From: an uncultured Pelagibacteraceae bacterium
GTDB taxonomy: Bacteria; Pseudomonadota; Alphaproteobacteria; Pelagibacterales; Pelagibacteraceae
Direction of reading: 5' to 3'
Length of the DNA: 64,000 nucleotides
NCBI GenBank assembly: GCA_902562205.1
Contig: CACESO010000006.1
Location: 1 to 64,000, forward strand
Notes under the pieces: generated by a model
Seen by the model: the letters and a program-made list of their open reading frames with translations, nothing else
What the model was told of the DNA's origin: nothing
Databases searched by the model: none
Made by a program: the position numbers and the translations under genes
Shown here: one piece after another, positions 32,314-42,422 of the stretch
Numbering within the stretch: position 1 is the stretch's first letter
Layout of the letters: each line of letters begins with the position of its first letter

Positions 32314-32801
32314 GATAACTTAATTTTTGAATTTTTTTTTATTAACTTCAATAATATTTCAATATCATTCAAACTTAATGAAATGCACCCTCTAGTGGGT
32401 CTATAATTATTTGTAACGTGAATAAAAATTGCGCTCCCTTTATTTTTGATTATTCTTCGGGTGTTATAGTTGATTACAATAATAATGTCGTAAATTTTAT
32501 CTTTTCTATACAGCTTTTCAGCTTTAATTTTTTTATTTAATTTTATTTCTTTATTATAATAAATATTGTTAGGGTCATCACACCAACCCTTTTGTTTATT
32601 TATTCTAATAGTTTTTAATTTTGTATAAGGTTTATCTACCCTGTCGTTTCTATAATAAACCGGTCCTAATGAAAATATTCCTGTTGGAGTGCAATTATCT
32701 CCCTCTAGTTTATTTTTTTTTAAACCATTTTTTCCAATAGAGCATTTAAATTGGAAATCATCACAAATTAAGGTGTCTTTATTTTTTAGTTTAATTATCA
32801 T
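32310..32801 (-). CDS. L,D-transpeptidase catalytic-domain protein
   Basis: IFIHVTNNYRPTRGCISLS catalytic His/Cys motif. Confidence 0.85.
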   Translation of the reverse strand: MIIKLKNKDTLICDDFQFKCSIGKNGLKKNKLEGDNCTPTGIFSLGPVYYRNDRVDKPYTKLKTIRINKQKGWCDDPNNIYYNKEIKLNKKIKAEKLYRKDKIYDIIIVINYNTRRIIKNKGSAIFIHVTNNYRPTRGCISLSLNDIEILLKLIKKNSKIKLS

Positions 32802-32815
32802 AAGTTCTAAAATAT

Positions 32816-33406
32816 ATGGTAAATCAAAAATTATATATAATTAATTTATCAAATTTTTACGACATCATTAGTGAACTTAAAGAACATATTGATTACGAAT
32901 TATTAAAATTTGATAATAAAGAAATTTTTTTTGATAAATATAAAAGTGAAAGTATTTCTACAGAAAACTCAATCTTAGTTGTGCATGAGAAAGAATATAA
33001 CTTTTTTGTTAAAAATATAAATGAGGATCAAATTATTAAATTTAAACCTCCAGTAAATATTTTTACGTTTATTGAAAATTTAAATGTGAAATTTATTCAG
33101 AAAAAATACCAAGACCAATCGAATGTAAATGTTAAAGATTTTTTTTTAGACATCAACTCAAGAGAACTAAAAAAGGGTAAAGCAAGTTTAAAATTAACTG
33201 AACGAGAAACTGATATGATATTGTTTCTAAATAATTCAAATAAACCAGTAAATGTTGAAACTTTAGAAAAAGAAATTTGGCAACATTCCTCGGAACTTGA
33301 GACTCATACAGTTGAAACCCATATTTATAGACTTAGAAAAAAAATAAAAGCTGAGTTTGGAAATGATGAATTAATTATAAGTAATAAAGATGGATATACT
33401 ATCTGA
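32816..33406 (+). CDS. Winged-helix (OmpR/PhoB-type effector) regulator with atypical N-terminal domain
   Basis: C-terminus LTERETDMILFLNNSNKPVNVETLEKEIWQHSSELETHTVETHIYRLRKKI is a Trans_reg_C domain; N-terminus lacks an obvious phosphoacceptor Asp. Confidence 0.8.
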   Translation: MVNQKLYIINLSNFYDIISELKEHIDYELLKFDNKEIFFDKYKSESISTENSILVVHEKEYNFFVKNINEDQIIKFKPPVNIFTFIENLNVKFIQKKYQDQSNVNVKDFFLDINSRELKKGKASLKLTERETDMILFLNNSNKPVNVETLEKEIWQHSSELETHTVETHIYRLRKKIKAEFGNDELIISNKDGYTI

Positions 33407-33513
33407 TGAAGAAAAAAAATTTTATTGCCAAGGATCTATTTTCAAAAAAATACAAGCCAAGGGTCATTAAACCAAAAAAAGGAAAGGGAAGTTTTAAGAG
33501 AAAGAAAAAGTAA
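33406..33513 (+). CDS. arfA: ArfA-like alternative ribosome-rescue factor (35 aa), not in supplied ORF track
   Basis: MKKKNFIAKDLFSKKYKPRVIKPKKGKGSFKRKKK resembles E. coli ArfA core [22 protein letters not shown]; start overlaps the upstream stop (TGATG). Confidence 0.75.
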   Translation: MKKKNFIAKDLFSKKYKPRVIKPKKGKGSFKRKKK

Positions 33514-34443
33514 TTAAATCCGAGCACCTATTTGTTGAATTACTTTTGATGACATCTCAGTACCCTTTTCTAAGCATTCTTTCTCAGACATATTGTTAAC
33601 ATGACCATGTAAGAAACCAGCTGCAAATAAATCACCAGCACCTGTAAGATCAACTATTTTTAAATTCTTTTTAATTCCGCACTCCGTTATTTCATTTCCA
33701 TTAATAGATACAGCGCCTTTTTCACCTCTTGTTATTACCAATAACTTTTTTAATTCTTTGGCGAAATTAATTACATCCTCAAAATTTCTCGCATCAATTA
33801 AGGACATAATCTCTTGTTCGTTAGCAAAAGTTATATCTAGTTTATTTTTAACTAATTCTAGAAAATGAGGTTTGTGTCTATCTACACAAAATTGATCAGA
33901 TAATGACATAGCAACTTTATTTGCATTATTTATTGCTTTATCAAATGCTTTTCTTGGATCACCTTCATCCCAAAGATATCCCTCTAAAAAAATAATTTCA
34001 CTTTTTTTTATAGCATTCGTATCAACATCATTCTCATTAATTTTTCCAGCCGTACCAAGAAAAGTGCACATAGTTCTTTCAGAGTCTGGAGTGACTAATA
34101 TTAAACATGTGCCAGTTGGCAACTCTTCTTTCTTTTTAGAATAAAAATATTTAACATTCTCAGTCTTAAGACCTTCCTCATATTTTCCACCTAGATCATC
34201 ATCGTTTACTTTACCGATGAATCCTACATCATTTCCTAATTGTGATAATCCAACGATTGAATTGGCTACTGATCCACCAGAAACAGTTTTTTCAATTTTT
34301 AGGTTTGAGAGCAATTGTTTGAATTCATTTTCATCAAAAATTAATTTCATCGTGCTTTTTGTAAGATTATTTTTTTTAATAAATTCATTGTCAACTTTGC
34401 AAATAACATCAACTATTGCATTTCCAATTCCTAAAATTTTCAT
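33514..34443 (-). CDS. PfkB-family carbohydrate/adenosine kinase
   Basis: GGSVANSIVGLSQLG ... VDLTGAGDLFAAGFLHG. Confidence 0.93.
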   Translation of the reverse strand: MKILGIGNAIVDVICKVDNEFIKKNNLTKSTMKLIFDENEFKQLLSNLKIEKTVSGGSVANSIVGLSQLGNDVGFIGKVNDDDLGGKYEEGLKTENVKYFYSKKKEELPTGTCLILVTPDSERTMCTFLGTAGKINENDVDTNAIKKSEIIFLEGYLWDEGDPRKAFDKAINNANKVAMSLSDQFCVDRHKPHFLELVKNKLDITFANEQEIMSLIDARNFEDVINFAKELKKLLVITRGEKGAVSINGNEITECGIKKNLKIVDLTGAGDLFAAGFLHGHVNNMSEKECLEKGTEMSSKVIQQIGARI

Positions 34444-34444
34444 A

Positions 34445-35113
34445 TTAAGCTTTCTTTGTTTTGATTGGTTTTTTTCTATTAGGATAACAAGATGTGCAAA
34501 TTTTACAAGTTATTCCGTAGCAGTCTCGTGCCTTACAAAACTCTCTTCCATAATAGATTATTTGCAAGTGAAGTTTGTTCCAATATTTTTTAGGAAATAA
34601 TCTTTTAAGATCTTCCTCTGTTTTAAATACGTTTTTGCCGTTAGTAAGTCCCCATCTTTGTGCCAATCTATGTATATGTGTATCTATTGGAAATGCTGGA
34701 TGACCAAAACCTTGAGACATTACTACGCTAGCTGTTTTATGCCCGACACCCGGAAGCTCCTCCAACTGCTCAAAAGTTTTGGGGACTCGACCACCGTATT
34801 TTTCCATTAATATTTTTGATAAATTAAAAATACTTTTGGCTTTAATTCTAAAAATACCTATTCTTTTAATTAATTTTTCTATTTTTTTCCTACCAAGTTT
34901 TACAAAGTGTTTTGGTTTGTGATATTTTGGGTAAATATCCTTTGTAACATTATTCACATTAACATCTGTGCATTGCGCAGAAAGCAAAACTGAAATCAAA
35001 AGCGTAAATACATTTCTACTATGTAATGGTACAGAAATTTTTGGATATGTTTTATTTAAAATTTTAAGAACTATTTTAGCTCTTTTTTTCTTTTCAGCCT
35101 CTTTGAGCCTCAT
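34445..35113 (-). CDS. nth: Endonuclease III
   Basis: LSAQCTDVNVN, LPGVGHKTASVV HhH-GPD, Cys cluster CKARDCYGITCKICTSC. Confidence 0.97.
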   Translation of the reverse strand: MRLKEAEKKKRAKIVLKILNKTYPKISVPLHSRNVFTLLISVLLSAQCTDVNVNNVTKDIYPKYHKPKHFVKLGRKKIEKLIKRIGIFRIKAKSIFNLSKILMEKYGGRVPKTFEQLEELPGVGHKTASVVMSQGFGHPAFPIDTHIHRLAQRWGLTNGKNVFKTEEDLKRLFPKKYWNKLHLQIIYYGREFCKARDCYGITCKICTSCYPNRKKPIKTKKA

Positions 35114-35886
35114 TTAAAATTTAAAACATTTCTCATTGAGTAAAGTCCTGGCTTTTTAGACATAAGCCATTTAGCAGCTGTTAGAGCTCCTTCAGAATAT
35201 AAAGCCCTGTCAAATGCCTCGTGATTTAAAGTTATAATTTCTTTACCACTAGAAAATTTGACTTCGTGTTCTCCAACAGTCTCACCTTTTCTTATTGAAT
35301 TAAAGTTAATTTTTTTCCCATAAGGAAATGTTTTCTTGTTGAAATATTTATTGCCAATCATTTTATAAAAATCTTTCTTTTTACCAACTGCTATACCTTT
35401 ACCCAGCATTAAGGCAGTACCTGATGGATGATCTTTTTTGTGTTTATGGTGAACTTCATAAACTTTGCTTAGGAAATTATTTCCCAATGAACTTGAAGCG
35501 ATCTCAGTAAGATACATTAAAAGATTAATCCCAAGGCTCATATTTCCTGCCTTTAAAATTGGAATTTTTCTTGAGTATTTTTTTATTAATTCTTCTTCTT
35601 TTTTAGAAAATCCAGTAGTACCGATCACTACTTTTTTTTTAAGTTTTGATGCTATTTTTAAAACCTGGAAAGTACATTTTGGTATCGTGAAATCGATAAT
35701 GATATTTGCTTTTTTAAAAGCATTTTCGTCATTTAATTTAGGTTTGATCCCAGAAATTTTTCTATTAATTTTTCTATTTTCAGTAAGAGTAACAAGCTTA
35801 AATTTTTTATCTAATTTTGAAGATTTGATAATTTGTTGACCCATTCGGCCAAGGCAACCAGTTACAGCTAATTTAATTTTATTCAT
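35110..35886 (-). CDS. dapB: 4-hydroxy-tetrahydrodipicolinate reductase
   Basis: MNKIKLAVTGCLGRMGQQI; EVHHKHKKDHPSGTA; start trimmed from 35937. Confidence 0.96.
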   Translation of the reverse strand: MNKIKLAVTGCLGRMGQQIIKSSKLDKKFKLVTLTENRKINRKISGIKPKLNDENAFKKANIIIDFTIPKCTFQVLKIASKLKKKVVIGTTGFSKKEEELIKKYSRKIPILKAGNMSLGINLLMYLTEIASSSLGNNFLSKVYEVHHKHKKDHPSGTALMLGKGIAVGKKKDFYKMIGNKYFNKKTFPYGKKINFNSIRKGETVGEHEVKFSSGKEIITLNHEAFDRALYSEGALTAAKWLMSKKPGLYSMRNVLNFK

Positions 35887-36053
35887 GCAAAAATTAAATA
35901 TGAAAGTATCACAACAACTAAAACAATAATACCCCAAATAGACAAGTTTTTAAAAAGTTGTTTTTTTTCAGAATTACTTCTTAAAAAATTTGGTAATACT
36001 AAAATTAAAACCGCAATTAATGCTATAGCTGGTACTATTTGTTCAAGACCCAT
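35883..36053 (-). CDS. Small two-TM membrane protein (56 aa), not in supplied ORF track
   Basis: MGLEQIVPAIALIAVLILVLPNFLRSNSEKKQLFKNLSIWGIIVLVVVILSYLIFA; stop overlaps the dapB ATG by 4 bp. Confidence 0.7.
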   Translation of the reverse strand: MGLEQIVPAIALIAVLILVLPNFLRSNSEKKQLFKNLSIWGIIVLVVVILSYLIFA

Positions 36054-36056
36054 TAT

Positions 36057-37181
36057 TTAGTTTTTCCAAAAATTTTTAGCTTTTTCAAAGAATTTTTTAA
36101 TACTAGGGTTTGACTTTTCATTCTCAATTTGTCTGAATTTTTCTAGCAACTCTTTCTGCTCTTTATTTAAAGAGATTGGTACTTCAGTATTTAGTTGAAC
36201 ATAAAGATCACCATATCCACTCCCTCTTATGTATGGCATTCCTTTACCTTTAAGTCTAAGTTGTTTTCCACTTTGTGTCCCAGCTGGTATTTTTATTTTT
36301 GCTTTTCCACCATCAATAGTAGGGATTTCAATTGTTGAGCCTAAAGCTGCATCTGCGATTGATATAGGGCATTCAAAATATAAGTTTTCATCAGATCTTT
36401 TAAATAGATCGTGAGAATAAACATTTATGAATAAGTAGAGATCTCCGCTTCCTGCACCTCTAGCACCAGCTTCCCCTTTTCCAGCCAATCTTATTCTTGT
36501 ACCATCATCGACACCTTTTGGAATTGTAACAGATAATCTTTTTGATGCTTGTTTCTTTCCTTGACCACCACAACTAGTGCATGGATGAGTTATCATTTCT
36601 CCTGATCCTCCACATTGAGGACAAGTTTGTTGTACTGTAAAAAATCCTTGACTAGATCTTACTTGTCCATGTCCTCCACACATTGAGCATGTGCTTGGTC
36701 TATGACCTGGTTTAGAACCTGTCCCTTTACAGACTTCACATTTTTCAGATGTTGAAAACTTGATGTCTTGTTTTTTACCTGAATAAGCCTCATTTAAAGA
36801 GATAGACAAGTCATATCTTAGATCTGAGCCTCTATTGTTTGACTTTCTTGATCTTTTTCCACCACCAAAGCCTTCTCCAAAGAAATCTTCAAAAATATCT
36901 GAAAAGTGGCTAGAGAAATCGAAGTTACTAAATCCACCTCTTCCTCCTCCGCCATTTTCAAATGCGGCATGTCCAAAATTATCGTAGTTTTGTTTTCTCT
37001 CGGTATTAGATAAAACGTGATAGGCCTCTGATGCTTCTTTAAATTTTTCCTCTGAAGCTTTATCACCTTTATTTTTGTCTGGATGATATTTTACTGCAAG
37101 TTTTCTGTAAGCGGATTTTATTTGTTCAGGTGAGGCTGATTTATTTATACCCAAGACGTCGTAATAATCTCTTTTTGTCAT
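36057..37181 (-). CDS. dnaJ: Chaperone DnaJ
   Basis: DYYDVLGINKSASPEQIKSAYRKLAVKYHPDKN; four CxxCxGxG-type repeats. Confidence 0.99.
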   Translation of the reverse strand: MTKRDYYDVLGINKSASPEQIKSAYRKLAVKYHPDKNKGDKASEEKFKEASEAYHVLSNTERKQNYDNFGHAAFENGGGGRGGFSNFDFSSHFSDIFEDFFGEGFGGGKRSRKSNNRGSDLRYDLSISLNEAYSGKKQDIKFSTSEKCEVCKGTGSKPGHRPSTCSMCGGHGQVRSSQGFFTVQQTCPQCGGSGEMITHPCTSCGGQGKKQASKRLSVTIPKGVDDGTRIRLAGKGEAGARGAGSGDLYLFINVYSHDLFKRSDENLYFECPISIADAALGSTIEIPTIDGGKAKIKIPAGTQSGKQLRLKGKGMPYIRGSGYGDLYVQLNTEVPISLNKEQKELLEKFRQIENEKSNPSIKKFFEKAKNFWKN

Positions 37182-37207
37182 AATAAATTAGACAAATAGT
37201 TGCTATC

Positions 37208-39130
37208 TTAGGCGCTTTTCTCTTTATTCTCGTCTTTTACTTCTTCAAAGTCTGCATCAACAACGTTGTCGTCTTTTTTTCCTTCTTGTTTTTGATCTTT
37301 AGCATTTTCAGCTGGTTTTGCACTTTGTTGAGATTTGTAAATAGCTTCTCCAAGTTTCATAGAAGCTTGTACTAAATCTTGTGTTTTCTTTTTAATTGCT
37401 TCAACATCAGTTCCTTTCAAAGCATTCCTTAAATCTGCAGCTGCGGTTTCAATAGCTTTTTTATCAGCTTCAGAAACTTTAGAACCATGTTCCTTTAAAT
37501 TTTTTTCTGTTGAGTGCACAAGAGTATCTGCTTGATTTCTTGCATCAACAGCCTCTCTTTTTTTCTTATCTTCTTCTTTATTTGCTTCAGCATCCTTTAC
37601 CATTTTGCTAATCTCTTCATCGCTTAAGCCTCCAGAAGCTTGAATTTGAATTTTTTGTTCTTTACCAGTTCCTTTATCTTTTGCTGAAACATTTACTATT
37701 CCATTTGCGTCAATATCGAAAGTTACTTCAATTTGCGGAACTCCTCTAGGCGCTGGAGCAATTCCAACCAACTCAAAGTTTCCTAAAATTTTATTATCAG
37801 AAGCCATTTCTCTTTCACCTTGAAGAACTCTTATTGATACAGCTGGTTGATTATCCTCAGCTGTAGAAAATACTTGGCTTTTCTTTGTAGGAATAGTTGT
37901 ATTCTTATCGATAAGTTTAGTTGATACACCACCTAAAGTTTCGATACCTAAAGAAAGAGGTGTTACATCTAATAACAATACATCTTTTACATCACCTTGA
38001 AGTACACCTGCTTGAATTGCAGCACCCATAGCAACAACTTCATCAGGGTTAACAGATTTATTCGGTTCTTTGCCAAAGAAGTTTTTAACTTCTTCAATTA
38101 TTTTTGGCATTCTTGTCATTCCTCCAACAAGAACTATTTCGTCGATTTCGCCTGCTGATAGACCAGCATCTTTAAGAGCAGTTTGGCATGGTGGCATTGT
38201 TCTTTTAATTAAATCTTCAACTAAAGCTTCAAGCTTAGCTCTTGTCATTTTTAAGTTTATGTGTTTTGGACCAGTTTTGTCAGCTGTAATAAAAGGAAGA
38301 TTTATTTCAGTTTGTGCTGCAGAAGACAATTCTATTTTAGCTTTTTCTGCAGCCTCTTTTAATCTTTGTAATGCAAGTTTGTCAGATTTTAAGTCAATTC
38401 CATTATCTTTTTTAAATTCAGAAAGCAAGTATTCTACAATAGTGTTATCGAAATCCTCTCCTCCTAAAAATGTATCACCATTCGTTGACTTAACTTCAAA
38501 TACTCCATCACCTAATTCTAGAATCGATACATCAAATGTTCCGCCACCAAGGTCGTAAACAGCAATTTTTTTGTTTGCTTTTTTATCTAGACCATATGCT
38601 AACGATGCAGCAGTTGGTTCATTAATAATTCTTAAAACTTCTAGACCTGCAATCTTTCCAGCATCTTTAGTAGCTTGTCTTTGAGCATCATTAAAATACG
38701 CTGGCACAGTAATTACCGCTTTTGTAACTTCTTGACCTAAATATTTTTCAGCAGTTTCTTTCATTTTTTGTAAAACAAACGCTGAAATTTGAGATGGTGA
38801 GTATTTTTTTCCTTTAGCTTCTATCCAAGCGTCACCTTTTTCTGAGTTAATTATCTTAAAAGGAGATGTTTCAATATCTTTTTTAACTGATGGGTCAGAA
38901 AAGTTTCTTCCAATTAATCTTTTAACAGCAAAAATTGTGTTTTCAGGGTTTGTAACAGCCTGTCTTTTTGCTGGTTGACCAATAAGCTTCTCATCATTTT
39001 CAGTAAAAGCTACTACCGAAGGAGTAGTTCTTGCTCCCTCTGCATTTTCTAAAACCTTTGCCTGTGTGCCTTCCATGATGGAGACACATGAATTTGTAGT
39101 TCCTAAATCTATTCCTATTACTTTGCTCAT
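37208..39130 (-). CDS. dnaK: Chaperone DnaK
   Basis: [21 protein letters not shown]. Confidence 0.99.
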   Translation of the reverse strand: MSKVIGIDLGTTNSCVSIMEGTQAKVLENAEGARTTPSVVAFTENDEKLIGQPAKRQAVTNPENTIFAVKRLIGRNFSDPSVKKDIETSPFKIINSEKGDAWIEAKGKKYSPSQISAFVLQKMKETAEKYLGQEVTKAVITVPAYFNDAQRQATKDAGKIAGLEVLRIINEPTAASLAYGLDKKANKKIAVYDLGGGTFDVSILELGDGVFEVKSTNGDTFLGGEDFDNTIVEYLLSEFKKDNGIDLKSDKLALQRLKEAAEKAKIELSSAAQTEINLPFITADKTGPKHINLKMTRAKLEALVEDLIKRTMPPCQTALKDAGLSAGEIDEIVLVGGMTRMPKIIEEVKNFFGKEPNKSVNPDEVVAMGAAIQAGVLQGDVKDVLLLDVTPLSLGIETLGGVSTKLIDKNTTIPTKKSQVFSTAEDNQPAVSIRVLQGEREMASDNKILGNFELVGIAPAPRGVPQIEVTFDIDANGIVNVSAKDKGTGKEQKIQIQASGGLSDEEISKMVKDAEANKEEDKKKREAVDARNQADTLVHSTEKNLKEHGSKVSEADKKAIETAAADLRNALKGTDVEAIKKKTQDLVQASMKLGEAIYKSQQSAKPAENAKDQKQEGKKDDNVVDADFEEVKDENKEKSA

Positions 39131-39150
39131 AATTTTTATATTTGAAACTC

Positions 39151-39178
39151 ATATATGTGCTTTTTCTTAATCTACAAG
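39151..39178 (-). promoter_or_regulatory. Candidate RpoH-type promoter for dnaK-dnaJ
   Basis: On minus strand CTTG-N17-CATATAT, one mismatch to an alphaproteobacterial-like CTTG-N17-CYTATnT pattern. Confidence 0.35.
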
Positions 39179-39188
39179 TTCCTATATC

Positions 39189-39767
39189 TTATTTTTTTGG
39201 CTCTTTTTCCTCCGTTTTCTGTGGTTTTTTCGATACCCCAACTAATGATGGCCTTAAAAGTCTATCTTTTAACATAAATCCTTTTTGTATTTCCTGCACA
39301 ATTGTTCCAGGCTCTTTACTGTTGTCTTCAATCTCCATCATTGCTTGATGTTTATTTGGGTCAAGCTTCTCATTTATAGAAACTACGGGCAAAATATTAT
39401 TCTTCTTAAAAATTGTTAGTGTGTCATTTAAAATAATTTCTATGTGGTCCATAATTTTCTTCTTTGAATTTTCATCTAAGTTTTGATCATTATTTATCGA
39501 TTGTTTTGACCTTTCAAGATTGTCTAAAAGGTTCAATGCATCTCTCGCAAAAACCATCCCACCATAGTCAAATGCTTCATCTTTTTCTTTTTCAAATCGT
39601 CTACGTTGATTTTCTAATTCAGCAAATGATCTTGTTAGCTTATCTTCTAATTCAACTATTTTTTCTTCAGGACTTATTTTTTTTTCTTCTTCAGCCTTAT
39701 TATCCTCAGACTTATCTTTATTTAAATCTTCTTTGTTTTCTTCAATAGTGTTTTTTTCTTCAGGCAT
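39189..39767 (-). CDS. grpE: Nucleotide exchange factor GrpE
   Basis: Acidic N-terminus; ENQRRRFEKEKDEAFDYG; GFMLKDRLLRPSLVGVSK. Confidence 0.96.
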   Translation of the reverse strand: MPEEKNTIEENKEDLNKDKSEDNKAEEEKKISPEEKIVELEDKLTRSFAELENQRRRFEKEKDEAFDYGGMVFARDALNLLDNLERSKQSINNDQNLDENSKKKIMDHIEIILNDTLTIFKKNNILPVVSINEKLDPNKHQAMMEIEDNSKEPGTIVQEIQKGFMLKDRLLRPSLVGVSKKPQKTEEKEPKK

Positions 39768-39803
39768 TAAAGGTTATATGGTAAGAAATTTGGTATTTAC
39801 TAG

Positions 39804-40406
39804 ATGAAAAATAAAAAAATTTCTAAAATATTAATAGGCACTAATAATCGAGGAAAACTGAGAGAAATTGCTAATTTATTACCTAAAAAGGTAAAAGTTT
39901 TCTCAACTAAAGATTTTAATCTCAAAAGCCCAAATGAAACTGGCAAAACCTTCAAATCTAACGCGATAATTAAAGCAAAATATTTTTCAAAAAAAACAAA
40001 TCTAATATGTTTATCGGATGACTCGGGTTTAGAGATTGATGTTCTCAAAAACAAACCAGGAATTTATTCAGCTAGATGGGGAGGTAAAAAAAGTGACTTC
40101 AATAAAGCAATGCAAAGGGTCTACAAAGAATTGGATAAAAAAGATAAAGAATGGAGAACAAAAAAAGTTTCAGCAAGATTTATTTGTGCTCTAGTTATCT
40201 ATTGGCCAAATGCAAAAAAAATTTATTCTTTAGGTAAAGTAAGTGGAAAAATATCTAAAACCAAAAAAGGAAAAAATGGATTTGGATATGATCCAATTTT
40301 TATTCCAAATGGTCATAAAAAAACTTTTGCTGAGATGAGCAAAAGTTACAAATATAAGATTGACCATAGAGCAAAAGCCTTTAAAAAAATTAAAAGATTT
40401 TTTTAA
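39804..40406 (+). CDS. rdgB: XTP/dITP pyrophosphatase (RdgB/HAM1)
   Basis: ILIGTNNRGKLREI, LSDDSGLEIDVL, GFGYDPIFIPNG. Confidence 0.97.
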   Translation: MKNKKISKILIGTNNRGKLREIANLLPKKVKVFSTKDFNLKSPNETGKTFKSNAIIKAKYFSKKTNLICLSDDSGLEIDVLKNKPGIYSARWGGKKSDFNKAMQRVYKELDKKDKEWRTKKVSARFICALVIYWPNAKKIYSLGKVSGKISKTKKGKNGFGYDPIFIPNGHKKTFAEMSKSYKYKIDHRAKAFKKIKRFF

Positions 40407-41541
40407 ATTTATTGTTTTCCACTTTATAAAAATTTAAAACGTGTTTAATACGTTTATCCTCTATTTCAAACAAACCAATCTTGCCCTTGAAGGTATTTTT
40501 CTGATCAAACATTTTATTATTTAATTGGAAGTTATTTACTTTAGAAAGATAAAAAATTAATCCAACCATATCAAAACCCAATAAAGAGATTTGATTTGGC
40601 TCAGATGAATATTTCTTAAAATATTCCTGTTTGAACTCATCAAAATTTTTTTTATTTACTGAAGGAAAATAAAGATCCTGGGAACTATCTTCGTTAAGTA
40701 AAGACTCATCAAACCATTGGTTTAATGTAATGAAATATGTCTTTTTTGGTGTTACATCTGTATAAATTAAAGATGTTGTTATACTTTTAAGTGTTTCATC
40801 AAAGGCAGAAATTATCACAGAGTCGAAATTTACTTTTCCAAGAGTGTCCTTTTTTTCCAAATTTTCTATTATTTTTTCTTTATTGAACTCATCTGACTCT
40901 TCTACCCTTTTTATTTCGTCAGCTAAATTTTGCTTTCTCCTATCGTATTTGGTAATTTTCTCTATTCTCTTTGTTAACAAAGTTGGATCAGTTTCGTAAA
41001 AATATTTTTTCTTTAATTTTATATTAGTTGAAGATAGACCTTTTTCAATTTCATCTCTGAAACGATCCTCGGGAATTAAACAAATTGTTTTATCTAGTCC
41101 TTCTATTTTTTGAAATTTTTCAATCGCTTTAAGTTGCGATAATGCATTTACACCTACAGAAATAATATTGTTACCTTTTTTTTCAAGTTTATTTGTAAAA
41201 GATAAAAAAATCGCATCATTTAGTTTTGATAAGTTTTTAATATTTTTTTCAAAAATTGGACCTATAAAAATTCTTACACCATTATCGTAAAGTTCTTTAG
41301 CAGCTTTATAGTTTTGTTCAGGATTATCGAAGTTATTTTTTGGTAGAATCTCTAGTTTAGAACTGTCAATCTTATTCACCGCCATACTCACAGATCTTAA
41401 AACAGAGGTCCCAATATTCTTATTCTCACCACTCAAAGGTAATAATAATCCTATCTTTATTTTTTCTGAAGCTGATGTCCAAATAGAGCTTAAAATTAGA
41501 AAGGTTAAAACAGATATTAAAAAGTTAATTTTATTTTTCAT
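40390..41541 (-). CDS. LppC/LpoA-like periplasmic-binding-fold protein
   Basis: KIGLLLPLSGENKNIGTSVLRSVSMAV; position divergent to rsmI is characteristic. Confidence 0.8.
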   Translation of the reverse strand: MKNKINFLISVLTFLILSSIWTSASEKIKIGLLLPLSGENKNIGTSVLRSVSMAVNKIDSSKLEILPKNNFDNPEQNYKAAKELYDNGVRIFIGPIFEKNIKNLSKLNDAIFLSFTNKLEKKGNNIISVGVNALSQLKAIEKFQKIEGLDKTICLIPEDRFRDEIEKGLSSTNIKLKKKYFYETDPTLLTKRIEKITKYDRRKQNLADEIKRVEESDEFNKEKIIENLEKKDTLGKVNFDSVIISAFDETLKSITTSLIYTDVTPKKTYFITLNQWFDESLLNEDSSQDLYFPSVNKKNFDEFKQEYFKKYSSEPNQISLLGFDMVGLIFYLSKVNNFQLNNKMFDQKNTFKGKIGLFEIEDKRIKHVLNFYKVENNKFKKIF

Positions 41542-41573
41542 TTCGTTACTAAATATTATATTCTTTTAAAACA

Positions 41574-42422
41574 ATGAAGTCTAAAACTCAAAAAATTAAG
41601 AAGGGACTTTACATAGTTTCCACACCCATTGGAAATTTAAAGGACATTACTTTTAGAGCAATAGATATACTTAAAAAATCAGATATTATTTTGTGTGAAG
41701 ATACAAGAAATTCAAAAAAACTACTTGCTCATTATGAGATTAAGTCAAAGTTGATATCGTATCATAAATTTAACGAGAGAAAAATTTCTGAACAAATAAT
41801 TTCTGAAATTCAAAAATATAAAATAATATCACTTATTTCAGATGCTGGTACTCCTGTTATTTCAGATCCAGGCAAAATACTGATTAAAGAATGTGTTTTA
41901 AAAAATATATCAATTGTTCCAATTCCGGGTGTTTCTTCTGTAACTGCTACGGCCTCCATAAGTGGTTTTTCAGAAAAATTTATTTTTTTTGGTTTTTTGT
42001 CTGAAAAATCGTCATCATTAAAAAAAGAACTTGAGATGTTAAGTAAAATTGATTGTTCGATAATTTTATTTTCATCTCCGAGAAAATTTCTTAAAAATTT
42101 AGAAAAATTTCAAGAATATTTTAATGGTAGAGAACTAGTAATTTGCAGAGAAATAACAAAATTACATGAAGAGTTTATTAGATTAAAAGTAAGTGATTTA
42201 AAAAAACTTGATTTAAATATCAAAGGTGAATTAACCGCCATTTTTTCCGAAAAGAAAAATACAATTAACAATTTTAATTATCTTACCGAATCTGATAAGA
42301 AAATAATTAATAAGATGTTATTCAAAAAAACAATCAAAGATATTGTATCTTATTTTAAAGATAGAAATATTCCTAAACGTGCAATTTATAATTATTGTCT
42401 CGAAAAAAAAAATGAAAATTAA
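41574..42422 (+). CDS. rsmI: 16S rRNA (cytidine-2'-O)-methyltransferase RsmI
   Basis: GLYIVSTPIGNLKDITFRAIDIL; EDTRNSKKLL. Confidence 0.97.
   Translation: MKSKTQKIKKGLYIVSTPIGNLKDITFRAIDILKKSDIILCEDTRNSKKLLAHYEIKSKLISYHKFNERKISEQIISEIQKYKIISLISDAGTPVISDPGKILIKECVLKNISIVPIPGVSSVTATASISGFSEKFIFFGFLSEKSSSLKKELEMLSKIDCSIILFSSPRKFLKNLEKFQEYFNGRELVICREITKLHEEFIRLKVSDLKKLDLNIKGELTAIFSEKKNTINNFNYLTESDKKIINKMLFKKTIKDIVSYFKDRNIPKRAIYNYCLEKKNEN

Noticed and set aside
38070-38558. 162-aa plus-strand ORF antisense to dnaK
   Set aside because: Lies wholly within a certain dnaK gene; no recognisable domain; typical antisense open frame.
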